From contig JACKEB010000013.1 of NCBI GenBank assembly GCA_020633205.1, positions 434,001 through 498,000 on the forward strand: a stretch of 64,000 bases of DNA, given 5' to 3'. The position numbers and the translations under genes were made by a program. The notes beneath the pieces were generated by a model, which saw nothing but the letters and a program-made list of their open reading frames with translations, searched no databases and was not told the origin of the DNA. Source of the stretch: Polyangiaceae bacterium. GTDB lineage: Bacteria > Myxococcota_A > Polyangia > Polyangiales > Polyangiaceae. Shown here piece after piece: positions 36,074 to 44,318 of the stretch. Each line of letters starts with the position of its first letter. The first letter of the stretch is position 1.

Positions 36074-37135
36074 TCACGTGTTGTGGGCTACGGAGGCCTT
36101 GGTGCGCGCGACGAACGAGCCGCGATCGACGCCTTTGAAGGTCGGGATGTGCCCAAAGGGTTCCAAACCGAGGCGTCTCAGGCTGTTCACGTCGCGGACG
36201 CGGGAATCGAATGTTCCGACGCCAACGGCTGCGACGGGGAACACGAACAGAAAGCACGAGATGGCGAAGATGACGAGCACCTCGCGATTCGTCAGGAGGA
36301 CCCGGGATTGCTTTCCCGGGTCCACGACTTCGAACCGCAGTCCCATGGCTTCGCCCTCGAACTGGCTCCGCAGTTGGAAATCGGTTCCGCGTTCGGTGTG
36401 GATTTTGATGTTGCGCTGCAGCTCTTCTATCTGCGACGCGAGGCGCACGAGTTCGAGCTTCGACTCTTCCTGCTCCGACCCTTCGAGTCTAGGCAGGTCC
36501 AACTTGATAGTTGCTTCGCGCTGGCGAGCCTTGAGCAGCTGTGCGCGCAGAATGTCGAGTGCTTGCTCTGCGGTGTGAGCGGCCTCCAGGGAGACGCTTT
36601 GTCGGGCGTTCTGCTGCTCCGTTTCCACCTGTTTTCCGAGCTGCCGCACCACGGCCAACGTTTGCTCCGGGTCGACACCAGTGTAGGTGATAGCGATCCG
36701 CGCGGAACGTGGGGGGTCTTCGCTGTACCGCTCTCTGGCGAAGTAGTTACTCACGACGTACAGCTCTATATCTTCGCGGAAATGTTCGAGCGCCAAGTTT
36801 GGGTCGATGCGGTACTCGCTCGGATACAAGTTGTTGTCGGCTATCAGCTTGAGTAACGCCCGGCGGGACAGCGCAACCTCGCTCAAGTGCTGCTGGAGCT
36901 GGTTGCTAGTAGGGGGAGCGGTGCTCATGTCCAAGTCCACCTCGGTGACACGCATCACGACGGTTGACTCGAACGTGCGTTGTTTTCGCGCCCGGTACCC
37001 AACGCCCAGCACGGTGATCACGCATGTGATCAACAGCGCTAGCTTCCAACGCACCCGCAGCCGAGCATAGACGCAGCGAAGCTCTTGCTTAGCGTCGGCC
37101 CAACCGGGTTCGTCGTCGATCCAGGAACGAGACAC
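36074..37135 (-). CDS. Second Wzz-like co-polymerase, first gene of the operon
   Basis: The 353-residue protein has the same architecture as its neighbour in a shorter form. It has an N-terminal helix (about 32-48, KLALLITCVITVLGVGY), a periplasmic region with a Wzz-like entry (TFESTVVMRVTEVDLD) and coiled-coil stretches, and a second helix (about 288-309, VLVIFAISCFLFVFPVAAVGV). The cytoplasmic tail contains DSRVRDVNSLRRLGLEPFGHIP, which resembles the Wzz/Wzc juxtamembrane segment. Two adjacent Wzz-like proteins upstream of one ATPase suggest a heteromeric co-polymerase or two length classes. The promoter would lie in 37136-37247, where I see no clear boxes. Confidence 0.82.
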   Translation of the reverse strand: MSRSWIDDEPGWADAKQELRCVYARLRVRWKLALLITCVITVLGVGYRARKQRTFESTVVMRVTEVDLDMSTAPPTSNQLQQHLSEVALSRRALLKLIADNNLYPSEYRIDPNLALEHFREDIELYVVSNYFARERYSEDPPRSARIAITYTGVDPEQTLAVVRQLGKQVETEQQNARQSVSLEAAHTAEQALDILRAQLLKARQREATIKLDLPRLEGSEQEESKLELVRLASQIEELQRNIKIHTERGTDFQLRSQFEGEAMGLRFEVVDPGKQSRVLLTNREVLVIFAISCFLFVFPVAAVGVGTFDSRVRDVNSLRRLGLEPFGHIPTFKGVDRGSFVARTKASVAHNT

Positions 37136-37247
37136 TTGGCGGCAGGGTAGCGTCGAGTCGCCGCCGCGTCGCGCAAATCCTCCTGCCGCGTCGCCCCTGA
37201 GCGGCTTGCGAGTGCGCCTCTTCGCGGGGGTCAGGTCGCCCGGCCAC

Positions 37248-38420
37248 TCACCGAGTGCGGGACGCGGTCAAGACGTCCAAGACCGATTGAGCGCTTTCTC
37301 TCCAGTCGCCGAAACCCGCTTGTTTCGCGATGGCGAGTGGGTCGTGAGTGCGACTCAGCGCACGCTCGAGGGCGTCAGCGAGCGCCTTGGGGTCTCGGGC
37401 GGGCACGCACTCTCCCAGGGTTGGGTGGTTCAGCAAGGCTGGAATTCCACCCACGTTCGAGGCGACGACCGGACGTCCTGACACCAGCGACTCGATGATC
37501 ACGTTGGGTGTTCCTTCAGCCCAGCTGGGGAGCGTCATGACATCGGAAGCACCGATCCAAGTGGGGATCGCCTCATGATCCAGCCGCCCCGGGAAATGCA
37601 CTGGGAGGCCCGCTGCCTCCGCACGGTAAGCGTCCAGGGCGGGCCCATCGCCCAACATGATCAGCTCCACATCGCCCCGCCGCTGATGGAGCTGGCGAAA
37701 GGCCGCAAGGGCATCTCGACCGCCTTTCCGATCGATCATCAGCCCAATGAACACGACCCAGGGTTTGTTGCTGGTGATCCCTAGCTCGCGACGACACGCT
37801 TCGCGATCGCGTGGCCGAAACAGCTCCTTGTCCACGCCGTTCATGACGCAGTGGCTTGTCCTAGGGTCGGCACCGAGTTCGACTGCTCGGTCAATCAGGG
37901 CCTGACTCGGACCAATCACAGCGTCCGCCTCCCGTAAGGCCCAACTGACCAGTGGGCGTAGTGTCGGCATGCTGCCCAGCAAGTTGATATCTGTGCCGTG
38001 TACCTTGATCGTTGCAGGCGCGCCCAATGCCTTCCCGAGCAGCACGGCGGCGAAGCCGTCCGGGTAGGCGAACGCGCCGAGCACCGCGTCCACCTTGCCT
38101 CGCAAGTGGCGGATGCGAGGGAACAACGATGTTGCGTAGGTCAGGCCGGCGAGTGGATGCCCAACCTTGGGCACGTGGAAGACGCGTTGCTGGTGGTAGG
38201 TGAAGCCGTCAACGCTTGTGTTCGCGCGGATATCTGGCAGTGCCTCTCCATGTCGGAAACGACTTACGAGCGATTCCCCGGGGAACCAAGGGTGGCATAC
38301 GAATAGGTCCACCTCACACAGCTTCGACAGCGCGACGAACTGATGGCGGTTGAACGGCGCCATGTTCGGGTTACGCTCACTCGGGAATATCTTCGTCGCG
38401 ATCAAGACGCGCAAAGCCAC
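37248..38420 (-). CDS. Glycosyltransferase family 4
   Basis: The 390-residue protein is a GT-B-fold enzyme. The N-terminal half binds the acceptor (KIFPSERNPNMAPFNRHQF, and IKVHGTDINLLG). The C-terminal half has the donor-binding features VVFIGLMIDRKGG, LIMLGDGPAL, and PSWAEGTPNVIIESLVSGRPVVASNVGG, which contains the E-x7-E motif. It would add one sugar to the lipid-linked repeat unit at the cytosolic face of the membrane. The start is the GTG ending at 38420. It lies downstream of the STAS gene on the same strand with a 147-base gap, so the two may share a transcript. Confidence 0.88.
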   Translation of the reverse strand: MALRVLIATKIFPSERNPNMAPFNRHQFVALSKLCEVDLFVCHPWFPGESLVSRFRHGEALPDIRANTSVDGFTYHQQRVFHVPKVGHPLAGLTYATSLFPRIRHLRGKVDAVLGAFAYPDGFAAVLLGKALGAPATIKVHGTDINLLGSMPTLRPLVSWALREADAVIGPSQALIDRAVELGADPRTSHCVMNGVDKELFRPRDREACRRELGITSNKPWVVFIGLMIDRKGGRDALAAFRQLHQRRGDVELIMLGDGPALDAYRAEAAGLPVHFPGRLDHEAIPTWIGASDVMTLPSWAEGTPNVIIESLVSGRPVVASNVGGIPALLNHPTLGECVPARDPKALADALERALSRTHDPLAIAKQAGFGDWRESAQSVLDVLTASRTR

Positions 38421-38567
38421 TCCGCATGGGCAACCTGCGTGCTTCCACGCGCGGACACTCGAACCGGGCTCTCACAAAGCCCCATGAAGTGGGTTTTTCG
38501 AGAGCCTGAGCTGGTCGAGATGTGCGTGGGCACGGTTGTGTTGGTGCAGGGTGTGTTCACCCTTCTG

Positions 38568-38873
38568 CTAGCTCTGAAGGCCGAACACCTTGTCCAAGCG
38601 AAGAACCTGAAAAATGCTGAGCGGTTGGCCAGTCACACCGCGCACCTCGAAATGACCGCCATTGGCTCGGACGCGCTTGAATAGAGCAACGATCGCTCCG
38701 ACTCCGGAGCTGTCGATCAAGCGTAGCTTCGCTAGATCGAGAACTACCTGCTTGGGCTTTTCGTCTGCCACCGCGTCCATCTGCGGCCGGACTTCCGGCG
38801 CGGTCGTGGCGTCGAACTCTCCGGAGATCTCCAGCAGCGTGATCTCGCCTTGTTTGGAACGCTTGAACTCCAT
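38568..38873 (-). CDS. STAS-domain anti-sigma factor antagonist (RsbV/SpoIIAA-like)
   Basis: The ATG ending at 38873 gives a 101-residue single STAS domain (MEFKRSKQGEITLLEISGEF). A GGTGGAG-like SD lies just upstream; a longer frame to 39059 is not supported. The phosphorylation region reads KLRLIDSSGVGAIV, with the conserved DSSG in which the first Ser is normally phosphorylated by an RsbW-type kinase. It would be dephosphorylated by a SpoIIE-type phosphatase, and both enzyme types are encoded in this window. The position inside a polysaccharide locus recalls SypA of Vibrio fischeri, a STAS protein that controls polysaccharide output rather than a sigma factor. Confidence 0.88.
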   Translation of the reverse strand: MEFKRSKQGEITLLEISGEFDATTAPEVRPQMDAVADEKPKQVVLDLAKLRLIDSSGVGAIVALFKRVRANGGHFEVRGVTGQPLSIFQVLRLDKVFGLQS

Positions 38874-38926
38874 CGTTTCTCCACCGGCTAGCCTACACCT
38901 CGGGACTGGCTCGGAAAGGATCTTTT

Positions 38927-38942
38927 GCCGGCGGGCGCCGGC
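38927..38942. repeat. GC-rich inverted repeat upstream of the STAS gene
   Basis: GCCGGC-GGGC-GCCGGC, a perfect six-base stem with a four-base loop, 54 bases before the STAS start. It could be an operator or a leader hairpin. Confidence 0.45.
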
Positions 38943-39219
38943 TTGCTGCGGTGGCCGTCCGCGGCTCTCGCAGCGTCGGCGTTGCGATGGTTGGCGCCCA
39001 GCAGCGCTAACCACACTCGCCGCGCAGTATAGGCACGTGCGGCCAGTGGCGCCCAACACAAAAGCCTCGGGTCACGGGATGGATCCGGCGGCGTTTCGGT
39101 GCTCCCTTCCTCGCTTCACAGGCCGCTTACAGGACTGGCGGGGCCGCTCGTTGCTCACCAGGGCGGTTCGTGTTTCGCGTGAGCAGGCCGGGGCGCGTGT
39201 TCACTTGTCTGCGCCCGAC

Positions 39220-39295
39220 TGTCGTCGCCTTGCTACTTGTCGGTCGCCTTGCTGACTTGTCGGTCGCCTTCTGACGTGTCGGTCGCCTTGCCGGT
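39220..39295 (+). repeat. Four-unit tandem repeat, 18-20 bases per unit
   Basis: The units share TGTCGGTCGCCTT followed by a variable 5-7 base end. They begin at 39220 (one base missing from the core), 39238, 39258 and 39277. The spacing of about two helical turns is compatible with repeated protein-binding sites, though slippage is also possible. Confidence 0.65.
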
Positions 39296-39402
39296 CTCGC
39301 GTGTGAGGTCGCCACTGCGGTTTTGGTGGTATGCAGCGATGGGCGTCGCGACAGCTCACGTGACTCGCATGGGGCGGGGGCCGACGTATGGGATGTGTTG
39401 GC

Positions 39403-39409
39403 GAGGAGA
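39403..39409 (+). promoter_or_regulatory. Shine-Dalgarno site for the MarC-like gene
   Basis: GAGGAGA eight bases before the GTG at 39418 favours that start over the ATG at 39388. Confidence 0.5.
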
Positions 39410-39417
39410 AGACCTGC

Positions 39418-40056
39418 GTGCGCGAAGTCCTGACCTATTGGGCCCTGGTACTGGTCTCCGTGCTGGGCGTTGCCAATCCGATTCGCCTGAGCGGCTCCCT
39501 TGCGCTGCTTGGGGATGCGCTGGCGGAGAGTGAACGCAGAGCCGCGATTCGACGCGCTTGCTTGCTTTCCTTGGCGCTGCTGTTGGCTGGCGCGTGGATA
39601 GGGAACCACGTCGTGCTGTACGTTGGGATCAAGACCGGGGGTTTCCGCGCTGCGTGTTCCCTACTCGTGCTGGCACTCTGCCTGAGCGAGGTCCTGCGAA
39701 ACCGACCCCTCGGTGGTGGGTGGCCAGAGACACCAGGCGTTAGAGAGCTTGCCCAAGAGCTCTCGCTTTCGGGTTTGGCGGCAGCGCCCGTGCTGGGAAC
39801 GGTGGTGATCTACTCGGGCGAGACCCAAGAGCTTTGGCGGCGTGGGGTCACCCTCAGCGCGGTGTGCGTAGCGCTCGGCTTGTCGTTCCTCTTGCTGCGA
39901 CTCGGGCCGAAACTACTCGAGCACTTTGGTGAGCGAGGCATGCGGTGGCTCGGTCATGTATTGCGGCTGACCGCAGCAGGGTGGGCAGTCGACTTCTTCT
40001 CGATCGGAGTGCGGGACCTGCTACCTCTAATCACTTCCACCCCGCCTGCGCAATGA
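39418..40056 (+). CDS. MarC-family integral membrane protein
   Basis: The GTG at 39418 gives 212 residues (VREVLTYWALVLVSVLG). Six hydrophobic helices are visible in two groups of three, with a polar linker near residue 100. The first group has NPIRLSG before an AESERRAAIRRACLLSLAL helix. The second begins LAAAPVLGTVVIYSGE in place of the MarC P-L-x-x-GPG motif. MarC proteins are inner-membrane proteins of unclear function. This copy departs from the family at the GPG motif, so it may be a distant relative. The stop overlaps the start of the next gene (ATGA). Confidence 0.65.
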   Translation: MREVLTYWALVLVSVLGVANPIRLSGSLALLGDALAESERRAAIRRACLLSLALLLAGAWIGNHVVLYVGIKTGGFRAACSLLVLALCLSEVLRNRPLGGGWPETPGVRELAQELSLSGLAAAPVLGTVVIYSGETQELWRRGVTLSAVCVALGLSFLLLRLGPKLLEHFGERGMRWLGHVLRLTAAGWAVDFFSIGVRDLLPLITSTPPAQ

Positions 40057-40667
40057 AACGCGTCCCGCTCCTCAGCTTACTCCTTGGCCCGCTCTCGTTG
40101 CTCGCGTGTGGCACCGTGCAGCAAGACGACGGTCCGCCGCCGGTGGCACCGATCACGCGTAGTAACGCCATGGCGTATGAGGCGAGCGGAGAACCGGCGC
40201 CATTCGTACAAGACGGAGAGCATGCTGTTGCCGCGCGGCAAGCTCTGGGAGTGGCTGGGCTCGACTTTGGCAAGGGTGTGCTCCTGGCATGCCCCGGGGT
40301 GAAGCCGCCGAGCTTTGACTACGAAGAAGCTCGCATGCAAGCGAGCCTCGAACAGAGCTTGGAGCAACTCGGACGCTGCGCGGCGGTGGGGAGGCTGGCG
40401 CAAAGTCGGCTGCGACTCCTCGTTTGGGACGCACCCGCAGGGGAAGCACTTCACGCGCTGTTGGTCGCCGACGGCGTTCAAGCCTCACGGCTCCAAAGCA
40501 TCCCACAGTCTCCCCAGGGATCTCCAGCGGGCGACCGCGCGCCGGGCTCGGACGCCGGGCCGTCAACGGAGCCGGACGCAGGGCAGTCAGCTAGCGCCGA
40601 GCAGGATGGACCGGTGCAAGCCGAGTGGCTTCGGTCTCCGAAAGTGCGCATCGAGCTAGACCGCTAG
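40053..40667 (+). CDS. Lipoprotein with degenerate OmpA-like domain
   Basis: The ATG at 40053 gives 204 residues with a clear lipoprotein signal (LLGPLSLLACG). The middle part (FDYEEARMQASLEQSLEQLGRC, then RLRLLVWDAPAGEALHALLVADGV) has the helix-strand order of OmpA/Pal C-terminal domains. The key Asp and Arg of the peptidoglycan-binding motif are not clear. A low-complexity Ser/Pro/Asp/Gln tract precedes a short terminal strand (VRIELDR) that would complete the sheet. It overlaps the MarC-like gene by four bases and is convergent with the receiver-ATPase gene 24 bases away. Confidence 0.6.
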   Translation: MKRVPLLSLLLGPLSLLACGTVQQDDGPPPVAPITRSNAMAYEASGEPAPFVQDGEHAVAARQALGVAGLDFGKGVLLACPGVKPPSFDYEEARMQASLEQSLEQLGRCAAVGRLAQSRLRLLVWDAPAGEALHALLVADGVQASRLQSIPQSPQGSPAGDRAPGSDAGPSTEPDAGQSASAEQDGPVQAEWLRSPKVRIELDR

Positions 40668-40691
40668 CGCGTGTCCAACCCGCCGCGGTCA

Positions 40692-41582
40692 CTAGGCGCG
40701 GGCGAGGCGCTTGGTCATGCGGATCTCGTTGCCGCGGGCGCTATGGATCACTTCATCCATGAACGTCCGAATCAACAGCAACCCGCGTCCATGAACGCGA
40801 TCCAGGCTCGCCGCATCCTCAGGATCGGGCAGGGAGCTGGGGTCAAAGCCGCGTCCCTGATCTTGAACCAGGAACTCGACGTCGCTGCGCGTGATGCGCG
40901 CCACGACGCGCACTTTACGTGAAGCGAAGGGCTCCGTCTGCATGCGCTCTTGCGCCGCGCGGTCCCACTCACCTCCATCGAGCTCGCGCAGCTTGGAATC
41001 GAGTTCGAGGTTTCCGTGGTAGACCGCGTTGGCGAGGGACTCGCGAAGGGCAACTCCCACCTGAAGTAGCGTGGTGTCGTCGAAACAGCGCATTTCCGCG
41101 AGGTCTGATTCCAGGTGGCGCACGAGTGCGGCGAGCTCGCCCGGCGCGTTACCGACCTCGAATGTGGTCTGGGTCTCCGCGATTAGATCCAGAACCCGAC
41201 GCTGATCCCGGGCAGGCCGCGTGAGCTCGAGGACGTCACGGATGGTGGACGCGAGCTCCCGCGCCAGATCGCGCTTGGGCACGTAGCTCGTCGCGCCCTT
41301 CCGGAGCGCCTTCACGGCCACGGACTCGCTGCCGTGCGCGGTCATCAAGATGACCGGTAACGCGGGGAAACGCGCGTGAGCGGTCTCGACCAACTTCAGC
41401 CCGTCCATCTCGGGCATGATCATGTCGGTGAGGACGAGATCGGGCCGTGCGTCTGCTATCGACTCGAGAGCCTGAGCGCCATTTTCCGCGAAGCTCGTCT
41501 CGAAACCTGCCTTCTCGAGCAGGCGACCTGCCAGCTTGCGATCGAGCGGCGAGTCATCGACGACGAGGATGCGTTGGGCCAT
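40692..41582 (-). CDS. Response regulator: receiver fused to RsbW-type ATPase domain
   Basis: The 296-residue protein starts with a receiver domain (1-120). It has the acidic pair in ILVVDDS, the phospho-acceptor Asp in LVLTDMIMPEMDG, the Thr in LMTAHGS and a conserved Lys in YVPKRD. A short linker leads to an HATPase_c_2 domain (about 150-296) with N-box ALRESLANAVYHG, G1 VQDQGRGFDP and G2 GRGLLLIRTFMDEV. The likely activity is Ser phosphorylation of a STAS partner, switched by phosphorylation of the receiver. It follows the hybrid kinase with HPt on the same strand by 46 bases, so that kinase is the probable phosphodonor. The arrangement is like SypE without its C-terminal phosphatase. Confidence 0.85.
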   Translation of the reverse strand: MAQRILVVDDSPLDRKLAGRLLEKAGFETSFAENGAQALESIADARPDLVLTDMIMPEMDGLKLVETAHARFPALPVILMTAHGSESVAVKALRKGATSYVPKRDLARELASTIRDVLELTRPARDQRRVLDLIAETQTTFEVGNAPGELAALVRHLESDLAEMRCFDDTTLLQVGVALRESLANAVYHGNLELDSKLRELDGGEWDRAAQERMQTEPFASRKVRVVARITRSDVEFLVQDQGRGFDPSSLPDPEDAASLDRVHGRGLLLIRTFMDEVIHSARGNEIRMTKRLARA

Positions 41583-41628
41583 GAGCAGGGGGAGCTTATC
41601 GCGACACGCTGCGGCGTACAGGCCTGGG

Positions 41629-44064
41629 TCAGTGGGAGTTGGTCAAAAACTTCCTCAGCGCGGGCTCTAGACGGGAAAGCTCCGCGCTCAGCTCCTGAAA
41701 TGCCACGTGTGCGCCGGTCATGTCGTCGTCTCGCCCCATGCGCTCCACGACCAGGGCGAGGTCGAATGCTGAAGAGGCACCACAGTGGTCCACCGCGCCT
41801 TTCAGGGTGTGAGCGGCGCGTCGCACGGACTCACCGTCCGCAGCCTCGATGCCTTTGCGCATCTCGGCCAGCCAGCCGGGGTATTCTTCGAGGAAGACTT
41901 CCACCAGCTCGCCCGCGAGTTCTCGATCCCCTGCGGCATGCTGAATCAGCACTTCCGCGTCGAAGGCTTCCGCTTCGCCACTAAAGGGCACCGGGCTGAA
42001 CACCACGGACGGCATTGGTTTGGTTTCGCCGTACGAATCGGGGACCACCGAGTCCACCGTGTCGAACAGCTCGGCCACGCGAATGGGTTTGGTCAGGTAG
42101 GCGTCGAATCCCGCGTTGAGGCAGCGCTCCCGATCTCCTCGCATCGCATGCGCGGTTACCGCGATGATCGGAAGATGACGCGTGCCGTCTGCCTCGAACT
42201 CTCGCGCCTTTCTAACAGCGGTGATGCCATCGCAGCCGGGCATCATCAGGTCCACCAGCGCGAGGTCATAGTCGTCCTTCCTGAGCTCCTCGATCGCCGA
42301 TAGTCCGTCGGCGACCAGTTTCACGCGGTGCCCCTGCTTCTCGAAGAGCCGGCGCATCAAGCGCTGGTTGACCAGGTTGTCTTCTGCGACCAACACCGAG
42401 AGCGCCCGCGTCACCTGGTTGGGTATGCGCACGCTCCCGGCGCCGCGAGGCACTCCGCGCATGGCGTCGATTACCGCTTCCACGAGCCGCGACGGCTTCA
42501 CCGGCTTGGTCACGTAGTCGGGAACGTGGAGTCGGCGGCAGTGGGCGGCATCCACACTACGGTTCGGCGTATTCAGCATCATCACCGTCGGGATCAAAAC
42601 TTCGCGACGATGGAGCTCTTCGACCAGTGCGAAGCCACTCATCCCGGGCAGCGTGGTATCCACGAGCAACAAGTCGTAGCGCGAGGTGTGGCCTTTGGCA
42701 GCCTCCAGGAGACGCAGCGCGTCCTCGCTGCTCACCGCACAGTCCGAGAACATCCCCCATTCTTCCAGCTCGCGCCCAAGAATCTCGCTGCTGGTCTCCA
42801 CGTCCTCCACGATCAGCGCGCGGCGCCCGCTCAGTTCAGACGGTGGAACGGTGCCTCGCCGAAGACTGGGCGCGCCCTCGAGCCCAGCCAGCAAACCGAA
42901 GCTGAACACGCTGCCCTTTCCCGGCTCGCTTTGCGCCGCGAGCTGCCCGCCCATCATCTCCACGAGGCGCGTGGAGATCGAGAGGCCAAGCCCGCTTCCG
43001 CCATGGCGCCGTGTGACGGACCCATCGGCTTGGGTGAACGGCTCGAAGATGCGTTTCATCTTCTCCGCGGGGATACCCGGGCCGGTGTCGGTGACGCTGA
43101 AACCGACTTCCATCGTCTGTGTTCCGACCTTCGCTGACACGCGCACCACGACCTCGCCCTTGTCCGTAAACTTCACGGCGTTGCCGACGAGGTTGACCAG
43201 AACCTGACGTAGTCGACCCGCGTCGCCGACGAGGGTCGGCGGTACGCCATGCTCCACCGCGTAGCACAGCTCGAGGCCTTTCTCGTGAGCCCTCAGAGCC
43301 AGGGAGCGCATCACCTCGTCCACGACCGTCCGCACGTCGAACGGAGCGGAGTCGAGATCCAGCTTTCCGGCCTCGATTCGTGAGAAGTCGAGGACATCAT
43401 TGATCACCGTGAGAAGGGCGTCCGCGGAACCGCGAACGGTGTCCAGGTACTCGCGTTGCTCTCGCGTCAGTTCCGTGTCGAGGGCGAGCTCCGTCATCCC
43501 CATGATGCCGTTCATCGGCGTGCGGATCTCGTGGCTCACGTTGGCCAAGAACTCACTCTTGGCGACGTTCGCGGCCTCGGCCGCTTCCTTCGCGAGTCGC
43601 AGCTCGACCTCGGCCCTGTCCTTCTCCTGTAGCAGCTCGCGCAACCTCGCGGAGTGTTGCTGCTCCATCCGCAGGGCTTCGCGCGCCAGTCGGTCGCCGC
43701 GCTTCTTCGACATCGCGGCCATCACGACGATGGCCGGGACGGTGACAATGATCACCAGCACGCGCAGCAGGTTCTCCTCGGCGTAGGAGAGCTTGAGCCC
43801 AGTTTCCGAGTAGAAAATCGCGAGGTAGCCGCAGGTGACCAAGCCACTGAAGATCCCGACGCGTCCTCCGCCGGTGAAGGCGGAGAAAACCACCAACGTC
43901 ATCAAGATGGCAGGAGGGTTGGGGATCCTGAGGCCAAACTGATCGGCGAGCTCGAAGACGGCGATCGAGGCGATCGTCAGCAGTGGGCCGAGCAGCCGAA
44001 ATAGGCGACTCGGCTCTGGCAGCCTCGCGGGTCGTGCCGGAAGGGCTTCTGTGGTTTCCGTCAT
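41629..44064 (-). CDS. Hybrid sensor histidine kinase with two receivers and HPt
   Basis: The 811-residue protein has four N-terminal membrane helices (about 22-120) of a DUF4118-like type. A coiled linker follows, then HisKA (FLANVSHEIRTPMNG, His near 178) and HATPase (GNAVKFTDKG, VTDTGPGIP, GGSGLGLSIS). Receiver 1 is at about 410-530, with Asp in LLLVDTTLPGMSG. Receiver 2 is at about 560-680, with Asp in LALVDLMMPGCDG. A C-terminal HPt carries RAAHTLKGA. All phosphotransfer residues are present, so it should run a complete internal relay in the inner membrane. The output is probably the receiver-ATPase protein encoded next. No extracellular sensor domain is obvious, so the signal may be sensed in or near the membrane. 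Confidence 0.88.
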   Translation of the reverse strand: MTETTEALPARPARLPEPSRLFRLLGPLLTIASIAVFELADQFGLRIPNPPAILMTLVVFSAFTGGGRVGIFSGLVTCGYLAIFYSETGLKLSYAEENLLRVLVIIVTVPAIVVMAAMSKKRGDRLAREALRMEQQHSARLRELLQEKDRAEVELRLAKEAAEAANVAKSEFLANVSHEIRTPMNGIMGMTELALDTELTREQREYLDTVRGSADALLTVINDVLDFSRIEAGKLDLDSAPFDVRTVVDEVMRSLALRAHEKGLELCYAVEHGVPPTLVGDAGRLRQVLVNLVGNAVKFTDKGEVVVRVSAKVGTQTMEVGFSVTDTGPGIPAEKMKRIFEPFTQADGSVTRRHGGSGLGLSISTRLVEMMGGQLAAQSEPGKGSVFSFGLLAGLEGAPSLRRGTVPPSELSGRRALIVEDVETSSEILGRELEEWGMFSDCAVSSEDALRLLEAAKGHTSRYDLLLVDTTLPGMSGFALVEELHRREVLIPTVMMLNTPNRSVDAAHCRRLHVPDYVTKPVKPSRLVEAVIDAMRGVPRGAGSVRIPNQVTRALSVLVAEDNLVNQRLMRRLFEKQGHRVKLVADGLSAIEELRKDDYDLALVDLMMPGCDGITAVRKAREFEADGTRHLPIIAVTAHAMRGDRERCLNAGFDAYLTKPIRVAELFDTVDSVVPDSYGETKPMPSVVFSPVPFSGEAEAFDAEVLIQHAAGDRELAGELVEVFLEEYPGWLAEMRKGIEAADGESVRRAAHTLKGAVDHCGASSAFDLALVVERMGRDDDMTGAHVAFQELSAELSRLEPALRKFLTNSH

Positions 44065-44318
44065 GAGCGCCGTGAGCCTCGCACAAGTCGGGAGAGCCGG
44101 GGCTACTGCAAGTTCTTTCAGCTGCCTGGCTTCCGCCGAGCTCCGTCACAATCCCCATGTGGAAGCTCGACGGAAGCCTTGGGTGCTCAGCGAGTTTGAG
44201 CCGGGGGCTACGAGGTGCTAACGCCGCCCGCTACCTTGAAGCATTCTCTGCTCAATCTGCACGTCGCCCAGCGTCGCCAAACCCAAAGGCGGGCGGCGGT
44301 CTGTCGCGTGGGGGTCAC

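Larger units (their letters stand above)
38874..39417. other. Non-coding 544-base region with hairpin and tandem repeat
   Basis: This lies between the divergent STAS and MarC-like genes. It contains a GCCGGC stem-loop at 38927-38942 and a four-unit tandem repeat at 39220-39295. Several frames cross it on both strands, but none has a plausible start or a recognisable product. Confidence 0.5.

Noticed and set aside
38874..39059. N-terminal extension of the STAS protein
   Set aside because: The added residues are Arg/Gln-rich and unlike any STAS lead, and a good SD precedes the internal ATG.
39220..39295. Possible CRISPR array
   Set aside because: Units are 18-20 bases and abut one another without spacers, and no cas gene is visible in the window.
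44157..44318. 54-residue N-terminal extension of Wzx
   Set aside because: Wzx proteins start close to the first membrane helix. The extension is polar, GC-driven sequence; the GTG at 44319 fits the family.
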